The notes under the pieces were generated by a model that was not told where the DNA came from, did not search any database, and saw nothing but the letters and a program-made list of their open reading frames with translations. DNA of 64,000 bases, from the NCBI RefSeq assembly GCF_033472595.1, contig NZ_CP137642.1, forward strand, positions 930,001 through 994,000, in the 5' to 3' direction. Each line of letters opens with the position of its first letter. The stretch's first letter is position 1. Both the position numbers and the translations under genes were made by a program. Positions 35,812 to 45,454 of this stretch are shown piece after piece. The stretch is from Methanoculleus receptaculi. GTDB taxonomy: Archaea > Halobacteriota > Methanomicrobia > Methanomicrobiales > Methanoculleaceae.

Positions 35812-36285
35812 ACCGCCTCTGCCTCCTGCGTCTCACCACAGGGGGTGGAAACAGGATCTTGACGGGGATCAACCGACACACGGTGGTTGATGCACTCCCG
35901 GGCAGTGTATCAATGGGGAATCGCCCCACGGGGGAGGGGCTGACGGGGAGGGGGTGGAAGATCCCCCTCCCCTGTCTCCTGCATTTCACCGAAAACGTCT
36001 TTTCCTGCGAATAGGCGAGCCACCCCCACCTCCCGGCCGCTCCGCGGCCTCCTCCCGCCCCCTCGAGAGGGGGCGGGCAGTGTGGGGCGATTTGACCCTG
36101 GATAGCCGTGCACATGGGGAGTGGAGTGGAATTAGCAGGAAGGTTCTCGCCTGAAACCGGGTGGGTGGATGCACTCAGTTGCACCGTATCGATGGGGAAT
36201 CGCCCCGCGAGGTGGGGCTGACGGGAGATCCCCCTCCCCTGTCTCCTGTCTCAGCCGTTGAACGGTGTTCATAGACCACCCTCAC
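35812..36285 (-). repeat. mosaic intergenic repeat, block 5 (minus orientation)
   Basis: Read on the minus strand it contains linker L2 (ending GTTCATAGACC on the plus strand, about 36260-36283), the CAGGAGACAGGGGAGGGG block, segment V3 (GGTTTCAGGCGAGAACCTTC form, about 36140-36170), the GC palindromic core (36021-36080), linker L1 (TATTCGCAGGAAAAGACG, about 35994-36015), another CAGGAGACAGGGGAGGGG block, then V5 (about 35852-35905). It occupies most of the 720-bp gap between divergent genes. Confidence 0.85.
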
Positions 36286-36374
36286 ATTCCTCCCCGGAGA
36301 CCGGACTCAAAAGGTATCTAAGAGAGAAACGCATAGCACCGATGGGTGCATGGTTTCCCGGAGGAGAGCGTTGG

Positions 36375-37778
36375 ATGACCACAAAGGATATGCGTGAGTT
36401 TCTGGAGACCGGCGTTATCGACGCCGGGCGTATGCGTGCCGTCGAGGAGAACGCCATAGCGCTTGGCCTGCCGTCGCTTGTGATGATGGAGAGCGCCGGC
36501 CGGGCGGTTGCTGCCGCCGTGCAGTCTTTCAGCCCTTCCCGCGTCCTTCTGCTCTGCGGGAGGGGGAACAACGGCGGCGACGGTATGGCGGCGGCACGCT
36601 GCCTCCAGCACCTCGACGCCGTCGACGTTGTCTACCCGGACTGCGGTTCGATTACACCCTCAACCGCCGCGGAACTCGGCCTGCTCAGGCACTGCTCTGT
36701 CGCTCTCCACCCGATCAGGTGCGCTGCCGAGGTCGATGGGATCTCGCACCTTTTTGATAGGGCAGATATCATCGTCGATGCGATGCTCGGCACAGGCGCC
36801 TCCGGTGCGCCTCGCGAACCGCTTGCAACCCTGGTTGCCCGCGCGAACACGAGCGCTGCGCCGGTCATCGCCGTCGATATCCCCACCCCCGGTATACGGG
36901 CAAACCGGATCCTCTCGTTCCACCGCCCAAAGATCCAGGGCGCAGATCTCGTGGATATAGGAATCCCGCTTGAAGCCGAGGTCTACACCGGTCCCGGAGA
37001 CCTCACGCTCCTTCCGAGAAGAGACGAGAATGCCCACAAGGGCGCCGGCGGCGAGGTTCTCGTCATCGGCGGCGGCCCCTACCAGGGTGCGCCGTATATC
37101 GCGGCGCTCGGGGCGCTGCGTGCCGGCGCGGATATCGTGCGGGTCGCCTCCCCCGCCTGCATCCCGATCCCCGACCTGATCCACGAGCGCCTGGATGGCG
37201 ACCTGATCACCCCTGACCACCTGGAGACCATCCTCCGACTCGTGGAGAGGGCCGATGTCGTCGTCTGCGGTATGGGGCTTGGGGGGGCGAGCCACGAGGT
37301 CGTCCTTGGCGTTTCGGAGGCGGCAGGGCGCGCGGTCTTTGATGCCGACGCCCTCCGCCGACCGCTGCCAGCGGCGAAAGAGACCATCTACACCCCCCAT
37401 GCCGGTGAGTTTGCCCGGATGACCGGGACGGAACCCCCTGCGGAGGTTGCGGCCCGTGGCCGGTGTGTGAGGGCCGCCGCTGCAACCGGGACGGTCCTCC
37501 TCAAGGGCCCGGTCGACGTGATATCCGATGGCTCCCGTGTCCGTTTCAACCGGACCGGCACCCCTGCCATGACCACCGGCGGGACGGGCGACCTGCTTGC
37601 CGGGGTTGCGGGCGCGCTGTTCTGCCACCTCCCGGCCTTCGAGTCGGCCTGCATCGCCGCATACGTGAACGGCAGGGCGGGGATGCGGGCGGCGGAAGAG
37701 AGGGGGAACGGCATCCTTGCCACCGATATACTGGACTTTATCCCGCAGGAGGTCTTCCTCCGCCGCCCGCCGGATTGA
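36375..37778 (+). CDS. nnr: bifunctional NAD(P)H-hydrate epimerase/dehydratase
   Basis: This enzyme repairs NADH and NADPH damaged by hydration. The 467-residue protein fuses an N-terminal YjeF epimerase domain (1-215; [14 protein letters not shown] and [14 protein letters not shown]) with a C-terminal ADP-dependent dehydratase of ribokinase fold (216-467; [12 protein letters not shown] and [15 protein letters not shown]). The frame opens at 36258, but the ATG at 36375 follows GGAGGAGAG and begins the domain. It is probably transcribed with moaC, 52 bp downstream. Confidence 0.95.
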   Translation: MTTKDMREFLETGVIDAGRMRAVEENAIALGLPSLVMMESAGRAVAAAVQSFSPSRVLLLCGRGNNGGDGMAAARCLQHLDAVDVVYPDCGSITPSTAAELGLLRHCSVALHPIRCAAEVDGISHLFDRADIIVDAMLGTGASGAPREPLATLVARANTSAAPVIAVDIPTPGIRANRILSFHRPKIQGADLVDIGIPLEAEVYTGPGDLTLLPRRDENAHKGAGGEVLVIGGGPYQGAPYIAALGALRAGADIVRVASPACIPIPDLIHERLDGDLITPDHLETILRLVERADVVVCGMGLGGASHEVVLGVSEAAGRAVFDADALRRPLPAAKETIYTPHAGEFARMTGTEPPAEVAARGRCVRAAAATGTVLLKGPVDVISDGSRVRFNRTGTPAMTTGGTGDLLAGVAGALFCHLPAFESACIAAYVNGRAGMRAAEERGNGILATDILDFIPQEVFLRRPPD

Positions 37779-37830
37779 GACTGCAGGCAGCGTCCACATT
37801 TATCCCCGGCAGGTGCAAAGATCTCCTCTG

Positions 37831-38331
37831 ATGGATATGAACGAGTCCGGCGAAGACGGCAGGGCGCCGGTCTTCACCCACATCGAGAACGACCGCGCAC
37901 AGATGGTGGACATCTCGGCAAAGACCGAGGTTGCCCGCGAGGCGGTTGCAAGCGGCCGGATCTACCTCCGGGCTGAGACACTCAGGGCAATCAGGGAGGG
38001 GACCACGGTCAAGGGCAACGTTCTTGCAACCGCACGGGTTGCGGCCACCCTGGCGGTGAAGGAGACGCCGCGCATAATCCCGATGTGCCACCCAATACCG
38101 CTTGCAGGGGTCACCATAGATTTTGAGGAGGGCGATGGTTGCCTGGAGGCCACCGCCCGCGTGAAGTCTTTCGGGAGGACCGGCGTCGAGATGGAGGCGC
38201 TCACCGGCGTCTCTGTCGCCCTGCTCACGGTCTGGGATATGGTTAAATCGGCCGAGAAGGACGAGAACGGTCAGTACCCGGTCACCCGGATCGATGCCAT
38301 CCGCGTTCTGGAGAAGAAAAAGGGAGGGTGA
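37831..38331 (+). CDS. moaC: cyclic pyranopterin monophosphate synthase
   Basis: MoaC closes the cyclic phosphate in the first stage of molybdopterin (tungstopterin) cofactor synthesis, which methanogens need for formylmethanofuran dehydrogenase. The 166-residue protein shows [12 protein letters not shown], then the hallmark [20 protein letters not shown] and [10 protein letters not shown]. The frame runs back into nnr, but the ATG at 37831 begins at the usual family distance before VDISAK. Confidence 0.96.
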   Translation: MDMNESGEDGRAPVFTHIENDRAQMVDISAKTEVAREAVASGRIYLRAETLRAIREGTTVKGNVLATARVAATLAVKETPRIIPMCHPIPLAGVTIDFEEGDGCLEATARVKSFGRTGVEMEALTGVSVALLTVWDMVKSAEKDENGQYPVTRIDAIRVLEKKKGG

Positions 38332-38354
38332 GCGGGGCCGATCAGATCGCTTCT

Positions 38355-38535
38355 TTTGAAACACCCCCGCCTCAGAGGGGGCGGGCAAGTGTCTCTGGCG
38401 ATTGGCCCGGGGGCCCGTGTCCGGGGACGGAGCCGGATCTTTCAGGAGTGTCAGGTGAGACCGCGAAGGGACTGCCAGATCCCCGGACGCGGTATCTATG
38501 GGGAATCGCCCCCCCCGTGAGGAGGGGGAGACGGA
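38355..38535 (-). repeat. mosaic intergenic repeat, block 6 (partial, minus orientation)
   Basis: On the minus strand it carries a GGGGCGATTCCCCATAGATA-type block, segment V2 (plus-strand form CAGGTGAGACCGCGAAGGGA, 38453-38472), then a shortened core (plus-strand CGCCTCAGAGGGGGCGGG, about 38368). Half of the module set is missing. It fills the gap between moaC and rpl15e. Confidence 0.75.
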
Positions 38536-38632
38536 ATCCTTTATCAGCGCCCCCGTCGATCTATATGGAGCCAACGGGATACGTCCCGGAAAGGAATGTG
38601 GCGGAAACGCTGAACCTGAGGTGATTGAGAGC

Positions 38633-39223
38633 ATGGCAAAATCGATGTATGCCTACGTACGTGAGGCCTGGAAACAGCCTGACACGTCCGAGGTGAAAGA
38701 CCTCCTCTGGGAGCGTCTCCAGGTCTGGCGGCGCAAGGGGAGTGTCGTGCGCGTTGAGCGCCCCACAAGGATCGACCGCGCCCGTTCGCTTGGCTACAAG
38801 GCCAAGCAGGGCATAATCGTCGTGCGGGTCAAGATCCGCCGCGGCGGCCGGAGGAAGCCCCGTTACGTTCGCGGCCGCAGAACAGCGCGCATGGGTATGC
38901 GCCGGATGACCCCGGCAAAGAGCCTCCAGCGCATGGCCGAGGAGCGTGCATCCCGCAGGTACCCGAACATGGAGGCCCTGAACTCCTACTGGGTCGGGGA
39001 GGACGGGCGCCACAAGTGGTTTGAGGTGATCCTGGTCGATGGCCACCACCCTGCCATCCAGAGCGACCGGAACCTCTCCTGGCTGGCCGACCCCGTTCAC
39101 CGGGGCCGGGCGGAGCGCGGCAAGACCTCCGCCGGCGTGAAGGGGCGCGGGATGCGGAAACGCGGGAGCGGAACCGAGAAGACTCGGCCCAGCGTCCGGT
39201 CGCATGCAAACCGCGGCAAATAA
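38633..39223 (+). CDS. rpl15e: 50S ribosomal protein L15e
   Basis: The 196-residue basic protein is a large-subunit ribosomal protein found only in archaea and eukaryotes. [13 protein letters not shown] at the start, the central [19 protein letters not shown] and the lysine/arginine-rich tail are all as expected. The frame opens earlier, but the ATG at 38633 begins the conserved MAKSMYAYV. It opens the RNase P-proteasome superoperon, 19 bp before rnp3, though a T-run lies between them. Confidence 0.97.
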   Translation: MAKSMYAYVREAWKQPDTSEVKDLLWERLQVWRRKGSVVRVERPTRIDRARSLGYKAKQGIIVVRVKIRRGGRRKPRYVRGRRTARMGMRRMTPAKSLQRMAEERASRRYPNMEALNSYWVGEDGRHKWFEVILVDGHHPAIQSDRNLSWLADPVHRGRAERGKTSAGVKGRGMRKRGSGTEKTRPSVRSHANRGK

Positions 39224-39227
39224 ACAC

Positions 39228-39234
39228 TTTTTTT
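39228..39234 (+). terminator. T-run after rpl15e
   Basis: Seven T follow the stop by four bases. The next gene starts 9 bp later, so it may cause only partial termination. Confidence 0.35.
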
Positions 39235-39242
39235 AAACGACG

Positions 39243-39890
39243 ATGAAGATCACAGATGCCTGTATATTCCCCTATCCTGACGGCGACTCCACGGTTTCGC
39301 GGATGGCGATCGAGGCGGGAGAACTCGGGTTCGATAGCCTCGTCGCCATAGGGGATGCCGGGCATCGGTTGTCCTGCGCCGTTGAGATCCTCCAGGGCGC
39401 TATCATCACCGCCCGGTCCGTAAAAGAGGTTCTGCGCGACCTGCGCGACCCCGCCGTCCGGCGCGCCGATCTGGTCTGCGTCGATGCCGGAGATCTCTCG
39501 TTCAACCGCGCTCTTGCAAGCACCAAGGATGTGAACGTCATCAGTAAGATCCATGCCACCCGGCAGAACGCCTTTGACCACGTCGCCGCACGGACGGCGG
39601 CGGAGAGGGGCGTGGCGGTGGAGATCTCTATTGCCCCCCTGATCCACCTCCGCGGGGCTAAACGCCAGCAGGCGCTGAACCGGTATGCGGATATCCTCGC
39701 GCTGCACCGGCGTTACGGGTTTATGCTCACCATATCGAGCGCCGCCAGTTCGATACTCGACCAGCGTTCGGTTCGAGAGATCCGGGGGCTCTGCGGGCTC
39801 TTCGGCATGACCGGGGCCGAGGTGAACGAGGCTCTATCGTCTGTGGGCCGGATGATCGAGCACTCCAGTCCCCCCGGGGGGGTCAGATGA
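39243..39890 (+). CDS. rnp3: ribonuclease P protein component 3 (Rpp30)
   Basis: Rnp3 is a TIM-barrel-like protein that pairs with Rnp2 and activates the RNase P RNA for tRNA 5' processing. The 215-residue protein starts KITDACIFPYPDGDS and has SISKIHATRQNAFDHV-like and EISIAPLIHLRGAKRQQAL segments typical of Rpp30, with AAS-type strands near the end. It overlaps the rnp2 start by 4 bp, matching the known Rnp2-Rnp3 complex. Confidence 0.92.
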   Translation: MKITDACIFPYPDGDSTVSRMAIEAGELGFDSLVAIGDAGHRLSCAVEILQGAIITARSVKEVLRDLRDPAVRRADLVCVDAGDLSFNRALASTKDVNVISKIHATRQNAFDHVAARTAAERGVAVEISIAPLIHLRGAKRQQALNRYADILALHRRYGFMLTISSAASSILDQRSVREIRGLCGLFGMTGAEVNEALSSVGRMIEHSSPPGGVR

Positions 39891-40369
39891 GGCCCAGGCC
39901 GCCGACGATGCGGACGAAACGGCGCTACATACTGGCAAGGATCCTTCCATACGGTGCAGCAGTTGACCCGAAACAACTCTACCTCTCCGTCATCGAGGCC
40001 GCGGCATCCCTCCTCGGCGATGCGGCCGTCGGTCTCGCCCAGCCCGCCGTCGTCTACTGCGATGCGGGGTATGTCGTCATCCGGTGCCGGCGCGGGGCTG
40101 AGAGGGAGATCGCCGCAGCGCTTGCAACAGTCACCGCGGTCGGCGATGACCGGGTTTCGCTCCGGACGGTCGCCACATCCGGGACAATCCGTGCGCTGCG
40201 GCGCCGGATGAGACCGATCCGGCCCATTCCTGAGGATGGGGAGATTATGATAGGCGAGAGGGCTTATGCTGTCTGCCGGTATCCGGGTCAAAAGGTTGAT
40301 TTGATTGAAAAGGGTATTAAGCATCAGAAAAGATTCTTTTTCAGCGAACTCGATTTGGAGGAACGATAA
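39887..40369 (+). CDS. rnp2: ribonuclease P protein component 2 (Pop5)
   Basis: The 160-residue RRM-like protein binds Rnp3 and the catalytic domain of RNase P RNA. RTKRRYILARI at the start, AVVYCDAGYVVIRCRRGAER and a TSGTIRALRR segment fit Pop5. The first eight residues before MRTKRRY may not be translated, since the ATG at 39908 is an alternative. Its stop shares a base with the start of psmA (TAATG). Confidence 0.9.
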   Translation: MRPRPPTMRTKRRYILARILPYGAAVDPKQLYLSVIEAAASLLGDAAVGLAQPAVVYCDAGYVVIRCRRGAEREIAAALATVTAVGDDRVSLRTVATSGTIRALRRRMRPIRPIPEDGEIMIGERAYAVCRYPGQKVDLIEKGIKHQKRFFFSELDLEER

Positions 40370-41106
40370 TGCAACCACAATATCAGATGGGATACGACCG
40401 GGCTATCACGGTCTTCAGCCCCGATGGAAGACTCTATCAGGTTGAGTATGCAAGGGAAGCGGTAAAACGCGGCACGACGGCCGTTGGGCTCAAGTGCAGC
40501 GAGGGTGTCGTGCTGATAGTCGACAAAAGGGTGACATCCCGCCTCCTTGAACCGGCCTCCATCGAGAAGATCTTCAAGATCGATGCGCACATAGGTGTGG
40601 CCTCCTCCGGTCTTGTGGGGGATGCACGCTCCCTCGTGGACAGGGCGCGGGTCGAGGCCCAGATCAACAGGGTCTCCTACAACGAGCCCATCGATGTCGA
40701 GACACTGGCCAAGAAACTCTGCGACCATATGCAGATCTATACCCAGTTCGGCGGTGCGCGTCCCTACGGCACGGCGCTCCTGATCGCCGGGATCAGCGAC
40801 GGTAAGGGCAGACTCTTTGAGACCGACCCGAGCGGCACGCTGCTCGAGTACAGGGCAACCGGGATCGGGACAGGTCGGCCGGCGGTCATGCAGGTCTTTG
40901 AGGAGGAGTATCGTGAGGATGCGACCTTCTCGGAGGCGATCGCTCTCGGCATCAAGGCGCTCCATGCAGCGACCGAGGGGAAACTGGACGTGAGCGCAAT
41001 CGAGATCGGTGTTGTCTCCATCGAGACGGGGGGGTTCCGGAAGATGGAGAGGGATGAGATCCAGTCCTACGTTGATAAGTTTGAGGAGAGCGTGCCATCA
41101 GAATGA
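40369..41106 (+). CDS. psmA: proteasome subunit alpha
   Basis: Alpha subunits form the outer rings of the 20S proteasome and its gate. The 245-residue protein has the N-terminal gate [35 protein letters not shown], and the [18 protein letters not shown] region. There is no propeptide threonine, so it is not a beta subunit. psmB and the PAN ATPase lie elsewhere. GGAGG precedes the ATG within rnp2, and the stop overlaps the SBDS gene by 4 bp. Confidence 0.98.
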   Translation: MQPQYQMGYDRAITVFSPDGRLYQVEYAREAVKRGTTAVGLKCSEGVVLIVDKRVTSRLLEPASIEKIFKIDAHIGVASSGLVGDARSLVDRARVEAQINRVSYNEPIDVETLAKKLCDHMQIYTQFGGARPYGTALLIAGISDGKGRLFETDPSGTLLEYRATGIGTGRPAVMQVFEEEYREDATFSEAIALGIKALHAATEGKLDVSAIEIGVVSIETGGFRKMERDEIQSYVDKFEESVPSE

Positions 41107-41807
41107 TCCCGCTTGACCGTGCGGTTGTGGCGAGGTTCGAGAGTCACGGGGAACGGTTTGAGGTGCTGGTCGACCCCGACCAGGCGATGCGCATCCGGCA
41201 GGGGGAAGCGATAGACCTTGAGGACGTCGTTGCGGCCGACTCCGTCTTCTCGAACGCCGCTCATGGTGAGAGGGCCTCGGACGAGGCTCTCATGAAGGTC
41301 TTCAAGACGACCGAGTTTGAAGAGATTGCGCCGAAGATCATCCAGAAGGGCGAGATCCATCTGACGGCAGAGCAGCGGCGCCATATCATCGCGGACAAAC
41401 GGAACCGGGTCATAACGTTCATAGCAAGGAACGCTATCAACCCGCAATCGGGCTACCCCCACCCCCCGCAGCGGATCGAGCTCGCGATGGAGGAGGCGAA
41501 GGTGAACATCGATCCCTTCAAGTCGGTCGAGGAGCAGGTGAAGGAGGTTGTCAAGGCCCTCCGCCCGATCCTTCCCATCAGGTTTGAGGAGATCCGGATC
41601 GCCGTCAGGTTCCCGCCGGAACATGCTGCAAGGGCTTACGGGGAACTCCAGGCCGCAGCAGCGATCGAGCAGAACGAGTGGCAGAAGGACGGTTCCTGGA
41701 TCGCGGTGGTCAGGATTCCGGCCGGTATCCAGGAGGAGTTCTACAACCTGGTGAACAAGATCTCGAGAGGGAGCGCCGAGACCAAGATCGTCGGGCGTGT
41801 ATCGTGA
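41103..41807 (+). CDS. sbds: ribosome maturation protein SBDS
   Basis: SBDS, with EF-2 family GTPases, helps late 50S maturation. The 234-residue protein has the N-terminal FYSH domain ([31 protein letters not shown]), a helical middle domain ([20 protein letters not shown]) and a ferredoxin-like C-terminal domain. The start shown (ATG 41103) overlaps psmA. In many archaea exosome genes follow; here L37Ae follows after 56 bp. Confidence 0.96.
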   Translation: MIPLDRAVVARFESHGERFEVLVDPDQAMRIRQGEAIDLEDVVAADSVFSNAAHGERASDEALMKVFKTTEFEEIAPKIIQKGEIHLTAEQRRHIIADKRNRVITFIARNAINPQSGYPHPPQRIELAMEEAKVNIDPFKSVEEQVKEVVKALRPILPIRFEEIRIAVRFPPEHAARAYGELQAAAAIEQNEWQKDGSWIAVVRIPAGIQEEFYNLVNKISRGSAETKIVGRVS

Positions 41808-41863
41808 GTAACTAATATTAGTCGAGACCACAGAAGTTAGAGGACATACAAGAGGTAGGCGAA

Positions 41864-42154
41864 ATGGCAGGCCGCAAGCAGAGTGCAAAAGGCAGGGTTG
41901 TCGGGAGTTCCGGTCGATACGGCCCCAGGTACGGCAGGTTTATCAGGAAGAGAGTGAACCAGATCGAGCATATCTCCCGCGCGGCTCACGTCTGTCCCCG
42001 CTGTGACCTGGAAGCGGTCAGGCGTGTGGGGACGGGGATCTGGGAGTGCCGCAAGTGCGGGTTCAAGTTCGCAGGCGGGAGTTACGTCCCGCAGACGCCG
42101 GCTATGCGTGTCGCTGCGCGGAGCATCGAGCGTTCGCTGCAGAAGGAGGGTTAA
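41864..42154 (+). CDS. rpl37ae: 50S ribosomal protein L37Ae
   Basis: This 96-residue large-subunit protein has a zinc ribbon with cysteines in CPRCDLEAV and ECRKCGFKFAGG. The start SAKGRVVGSSGRYGPRYGR is characteristic. It is 6 bp ahead of rpoP, and they form one unit with the Brix and Pcc1 genes. Confidence 0.96.
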   Translation: MAGRKQSAKGRVVGSSGRYGPRYGRFIRKRVNQIEHISRAAHVCPRCDLEAVRRVGTGIWECRKCGFKFAGGSYVPQTPAMRVAARSIERSLQKEG

Positions 42155-42160
42155 CCGGCC

Positions 42161-42292
42161 GTGGCTGCCTATAAGTGCGCTAGGTGTAAGCAGAAGGTTG
42201 AGATAGACATCAATATACGCTGTCCCTACTGTGGGCACCGCATCCTCTTCAAGGAGCGCGGGGCCGCGATAAAAGACCTGAAGGCTCGATGA
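42161..42292 (+). CDS. rpoP: DNA-directed RNA polymerase subunit P (Rpb12)
   Basis: This short gene encodes 43 residues from GTG 42161. The product has the zinc ribbon [10 protein letters not shown] and [16 protein letters not shown] that defines archaeal RpoP/Rpb12, ending in a basic tail. GGAGGG of the L37Ae end (42145-42150) serves as ribosome binding site. Its stop overlaps the Brix gene by 4 bp (ATGA). Confidence 0.95.
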   Translation: MAAYKCARCKQKVEIDINIRCPYCGHRILFKERGAAIKDLKAR

Positions 42293-42696
42293 CGGTCGTC
42301 ACGACGTCGCGCAAACCGGTTCCGGAGGTGCGGTCACTCGCACGGGATCTTGCGTTTGCGATCGGCGCCGAATACGCCACCCGCGGGAAGATGGGCATGG
42401 GCGACCTCCTGTCGTCCCACGATGGGCCGGTTCTGATCGTCTCGAGGTCAGGTCAATCTTTTCTTATTCAGGTCTTTTCAGGGGGTGAGGCGGTTGCCGG
42501 GATCCGTGTTCTCTCGTTTGCGGTCGAGGAGCGGGAGGGTGCGATCTCCCGCGGCCTTGCGGTATCTGACCGCGCCCTCGCCAGTGCGCTGGAGGGTCTG
42601 GTCGATATGGTCTTTTTTGTGGACGCGCTCCCGGAAGACCGGATCGTGTTTGACGGGCGGCAGCGGCGGCGCTATACCCTGAGGGTGGCGCCATGA
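42289..42696 (+). CDS. Brix domain ribosome biogenesis protein
   Basis: The 135-residue protein is a minimal archaeal Brix/Imp4-like protein. [20 protein letters not shown] and [13 protein letters not shown] match the family start. Brix proteins help assemble rRNA processing complexes. It is short compared with other archaeal members (about 150-190 residues). It sits between rpoP and pcc1 with 4-bp overlaps on both sides. Confidence 0.88.
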   Translation: MTVVTTSRKPVPEVRSLARDLAFAIGAEYATRGKMGMGDLLSSHDGPVLIVSRSGQSFLIQVFSGGEAVAGIRVLSFAVEEREGAISRGLAVSDRALASALEGLVDMVFFVDALPEDRIVFDGRQRRRYTLRVAP

Positions 42697-42968
42697 GGCA
42701 TTCGGCGGTATTCCGGTTTACGGCTCCTGGTGCCCGTGCAATCTATCTCTCCGTCTGCCAGGAGGAGGGGGATGTGGGTGAGCGTTCGTCTGCGAGGGTC
42801 AGGCTTGAGGATGAGGAGACCCTTATCCTGGAGGTGAGCGCTGCGGATATACCGGCGCTTCGTGCGGCCCTTAACACCTGGCTCCGGCTGATCAATATAG
42901 CGGTTGAGGTGCGGGAGGCTGCTCTCTCCCGGGGCGGGAGCGCCCTCCCGCCTGAACCCTACATTTAA
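42693..42968 (+). CDS. pcc1: KEOPS complex subunit Pcc1
   Basis: Pcc1 dimerises and holds Kae1 in the KEOPS complex that makes t6A37 in tRNA. The 91-residue protein shows the small alpha-beta fold pattern with LEDEETLILEVSAADIPALRA and a C-terminal LNTWLRLINIAVEV helix, as in archaeal Pcc1. The context (Brix upstream, prefoldin downstream) is the conserved archaeal arrangement. Confidence 0.88.
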   Translation: MRHSAVFRFTAPGARAIYLSVCQEEGDVGERSSARVRLEDEETLILEVSAADIPALRAALNTWLRLINIAVEVREAALSRGGSALPPEPYI

Positions 42969-43078
42969 TTGTATTCGCGGCCTTATGTTGTAGAGAAAGG
43001 CGGCCAGGGAGGGTGAGACCTTCTCTGCCGCTCCAGATACTGTTATCGATCTTCGTCGTATCCAAGGAGGAGATGAAT

Positions 43079-43444
43079 ATGGAGAACATACCGCAAAAAT
43101 TGCAGAACCAGCTGGTGATGCTTCAGCAGATGCAGCAGCAGCTGCAGACCGTGATCACGCAGAAGGCGCAGTATGACATGATGATCCGCGAGGCCAGGCG
43201 CGCGCTCGAGGACCTGGCCGATGTCCCGGAGGATGCAGTGGTCTTCATGAACGTCGGCAGCGTCATGATGCAGAAGAGCAAGGAGAAGGTGGTTGCAGCC
43301 ATAAACGAGCGCATCGAGACGCTCGAACTCCGGCTCAGGTCGCTTGAGAAGCAGGAGAAGGCGCTGCAGCAGAGGTACGAGCAGCTCTCGTCCCAGGTTC
43401 GGGATGCGCTGGAAGGAAAACAGAAGACGCCGGGCCCGGTCTGA
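43079..43444 (+). CDS. pfdB: prefoldin subunit beta
   Basis: Prefoldin beta forms the hexameric jellyfish chaperone with alpha subunits. The 121-residue protein consists of two long coiled-coil helices (about 1-45 and 75-115) around a beta hairpin (VPEDAVVFMNVGSVMMQ), typical of the family. The AAGGAGG at 43064-43070 fits ATG 43079 (8-nt spacing) better than ATG 43073. It ends the superoperon. Confidence 0.95.
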   Translation: MENIPQKLQNQLVMLQQMQQQLQTVITQKAQYDMMIREARRALEDLADVPEDAVVFMNVGSVMMQKSKEKVVAAINERIETLELRLRSLEKQEKALQQRYEQLSSQVRDALEGKQKTPGPV

Positions 43445-43514
43445 GCCCCATCCCGAAAAAGCTCCATTTTTCCGGCATAAATCGCTCTTTTCTCTCGTTC
43501 GTTCTTCTGCACCG

Positions 43515-43680
43515 CCGCCTATGCGCTGGCCCGGCCGCAGGGGATGGGGGATGTTTCCATCCCCCTCCCCCACGGGGGGCGATTTCCCATGGATACGGTT
43601 TTTCCGCGGCTATCGCTGAACCCTCCATGGGAACCCTGTTTCCCCCGTGGCACGGCCATCGGGTTAATCGCTTCCGGCTC
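43515..43680 (+). repeat. mosaic intergenic repeat, block 7 (degraded)
   Basis: It contains GGGGGATGTTTCCATCCCCC, CCTCCCCCACGGGGGGCGA and CCCATGGATACGG in the usual order, then a degraded CACGGCCATCGGGTTAATCG. The variable segment here (CCGCGGCTATCGCTGAACCC) is not one of the recurrent ones, and the GC core is missing. Confidence 0.6.
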
Positions 43681-43737
43681 CTCAACGGTCTCTGAAAAAA
43701 GGGTTTGTGGAATGAGGAAAGGTGAGAAGGCTCTCTC

Positions 43738-45312
43738 TCACGCTTTCTGGTTCAGGTCGTGTTTGCGCATCCTGCATACCAGGTTGATCGCATTGACCAC
43801 CGCCTCTACGGAGGCCAGGACGATGTCATCGTTTGCGGCGCTGGCGTCAAAGACCCGGCCCTTCTCGTCCTCGACGGCGATCGTGACGTGCCCGATTGCA
43901 TCGGTGCCCCCGGAGATCGCCTCGATGTTGAACTCCTTCAACAGGATGGGGGCCGGCATGATCCCGAGAATCGCTTTCACGGCCGCGTCCACAGGACCGT
44001 TGCCGACGTTCGAGAAGATGTGCTCTTTCCCGTCAACGAGCGCCCTGACGCTTGCAGTCGGGATCACATGGTTCCCGGTCATGATCGCGACGTCCTGGAG
44101 TTCCAGGGTCTTCTCGTCGGGTGCAAGGTGCATGACGCTCTCCGCGATCTCGTAGAGGTCTGCATCCGTCATCCGTTTGCCCTTCCCGGCAATTGCCTTC
44201 ACCCGCTGGACGATCTCGTCGAGCTGAGCATCGGTTGGCTCGATCTGCACCTCAATCAGCATCTGTCTGATGGCATGTTTCCCGGCGTGTTTCCCGAGTT
44301 TGAGCCTGCGCCGGTGGCCGACCATCTCCGGTGTCATGATCCCGGGCTCAAACGTGTCTGAGCGCGTGATAACGCCGTGGGAGTGGATCCCGCTCTCGTG
44401 GGCGAAGGCGTTCTCGCCTACGATCGGCTGCGTTGGCGGGATGCTGATCCCGGAGTAGCGCGATACAAGCCTTGAGGTCTCGACCAGGCCCGTCGTCCGG
44501 ATGCCGGTATCGATCCCATAGATGGAGGTGAGGGCCATCACCGTCTGCGCAAGGTCGGCGTTCCCCGCCCGTTCTCCGAGACCGTTCACCGTCACCTGGA
44601 CCTGCGACGCCCCGGCCTCGACCGCCGCCAGGGTGTTTGCCACGGCAAGCCCGAAGTCGTTGTGGCAGTGGACGTCGAGCGGGCAGTTCACCTCGCTCTC
44701 GATCCTCTCGATGAGGCGTTTCATCGCGCCCGGCGTGATCACCCCGACGGTGTCCGGGATGTTGATGATCGTGGCTCCAGCATCCATCGCGGCGCGGCAG
44801 ACCCGGATCAGGTAGTCCCAGTCGGTCCTGGTGGCATCCATCGGGGAGAACATGCACTGGTCGACGTGGTCACGTGCATACGTGATGATCTCGTTGACCG
44901 TATCGAGCACCTGCTCGCGTGTCTTGCGGATGGTGTACTCCCTCTGGACGTCGGATGTCGGTATGAATACATGAACCATATCGACACCGCAGTCGATGCA
45001 CGCATCCACATCGGATGTGAGCGACCGCGCCAGTCCGCAGACCTGTGACGAGAGGCCCAGACCCACGACGGCTTTGACGCTCTGGCGTTCGGTCTCCGAG
45101 GACGCGGGGAAACCTGCCTCGATGACGTGTACTCCTATTTTTGAGAGCTGTTCGGCAATAGCGAGCTTCTCTTCGAGCGTGAACGAGATGCCCGGTGTCT
45201 GTTCACCGTCGCGCAGCGTGGTGTCGAAAACAGTTACATTCTTTTTCGCATGGCTATCGGTGAAGAAGGCAGTACGCTTCAGCGTTTCCAGGTGCTTCAG
45301 CGTTTGTAGGTT
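43738..45312 (-). CDS. leuA: 2-isopropylmalate synthase (or citramalate/homocitrate synthase paralogue), start disrupted
   Basis: The enzyme condenses acetyl-CoA with a 2-oxo acid. The catalytic domain begins VTVFDTTLRDGEQTPG (near 45230), continues through HCHNDFGLAVANTLAAVEAG and GLGERAGNADL, and ends in a LeuA regulatory domain (EAISGGTDAIG). The length, about 520 residues, fits LeuA. CimA and AksA share these motifs, so the substrate is not certain. The ATG at 45066 is too late. The true frame reaches a stop at 45315 with no ATG, GTG or TTG. The ATG at 45316, about 26 nt from a TATA box (45339-45346), would enter this frame if one A of the next AAA were absent. Confidence 0.88.
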   Translation of the reverse strand, partial: NLQTLKHLETLKRTAFFTDSHAKKNVTVFDTTLRDGEQTPGISFTLEEKLAIAEQLSKIGVHVIEAGFPASSETERQSVKAVVGLGLSSQVCGLARSLTSDVDACIDCGVDMVHVFIPTSDVQREYTIRKTREQVLDTVNEIITYARDHVDQCMFSPMDATRTDWDYLIRVCRAAMDAGATIINIPDTVGVITPGAMKRLIERIESEVNCPLDVHCHNDFGLAVANTLAAVEAGASQVQVTVNGLGERAGNADLAQTVMALTSIYGIDTGIRTTGLVETSRLVSRYSGISIPPTQPIVGENAFAHESGIHSHGVITRSDTFEPGIMTPEMVGHRRRLKLGKHAGKHAIRQMLIEVQIEPTDAQLDEIVQRVKAIAGKGKRMTDADLYEIAESVMHLAPDEKTLELQDVAIMTGNHVIPTASVRALVDGKEHIFSNVGNGPVDAAVKAILGIMPAPILLKEFNIEAISGGTDAIGHVTIAVEDEKGRVFDASAANDDIVLASVEAVVNAINLVCRMRKHDLNQKA

Positions 45313-45454
45313 TCATACCTACTCGTTATCAGCGAAGGTATATAAAGTATTTGGGCAACCCGCCGGCGGCCGAGAGGGCGGCCATCAAAGATTGGGCCGG
45401 TGAATCTCCATCGCCACAGACCGCGCTCTACCCCCAGGATATTTTTGCAAAGAC

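Noticed and set aside
43738-45066. leuA starting at ATG 45066
   Set aside because: This removes the catalytic DTTLRDGEQTPG segment that is clearly encoded in the same frame upstream.
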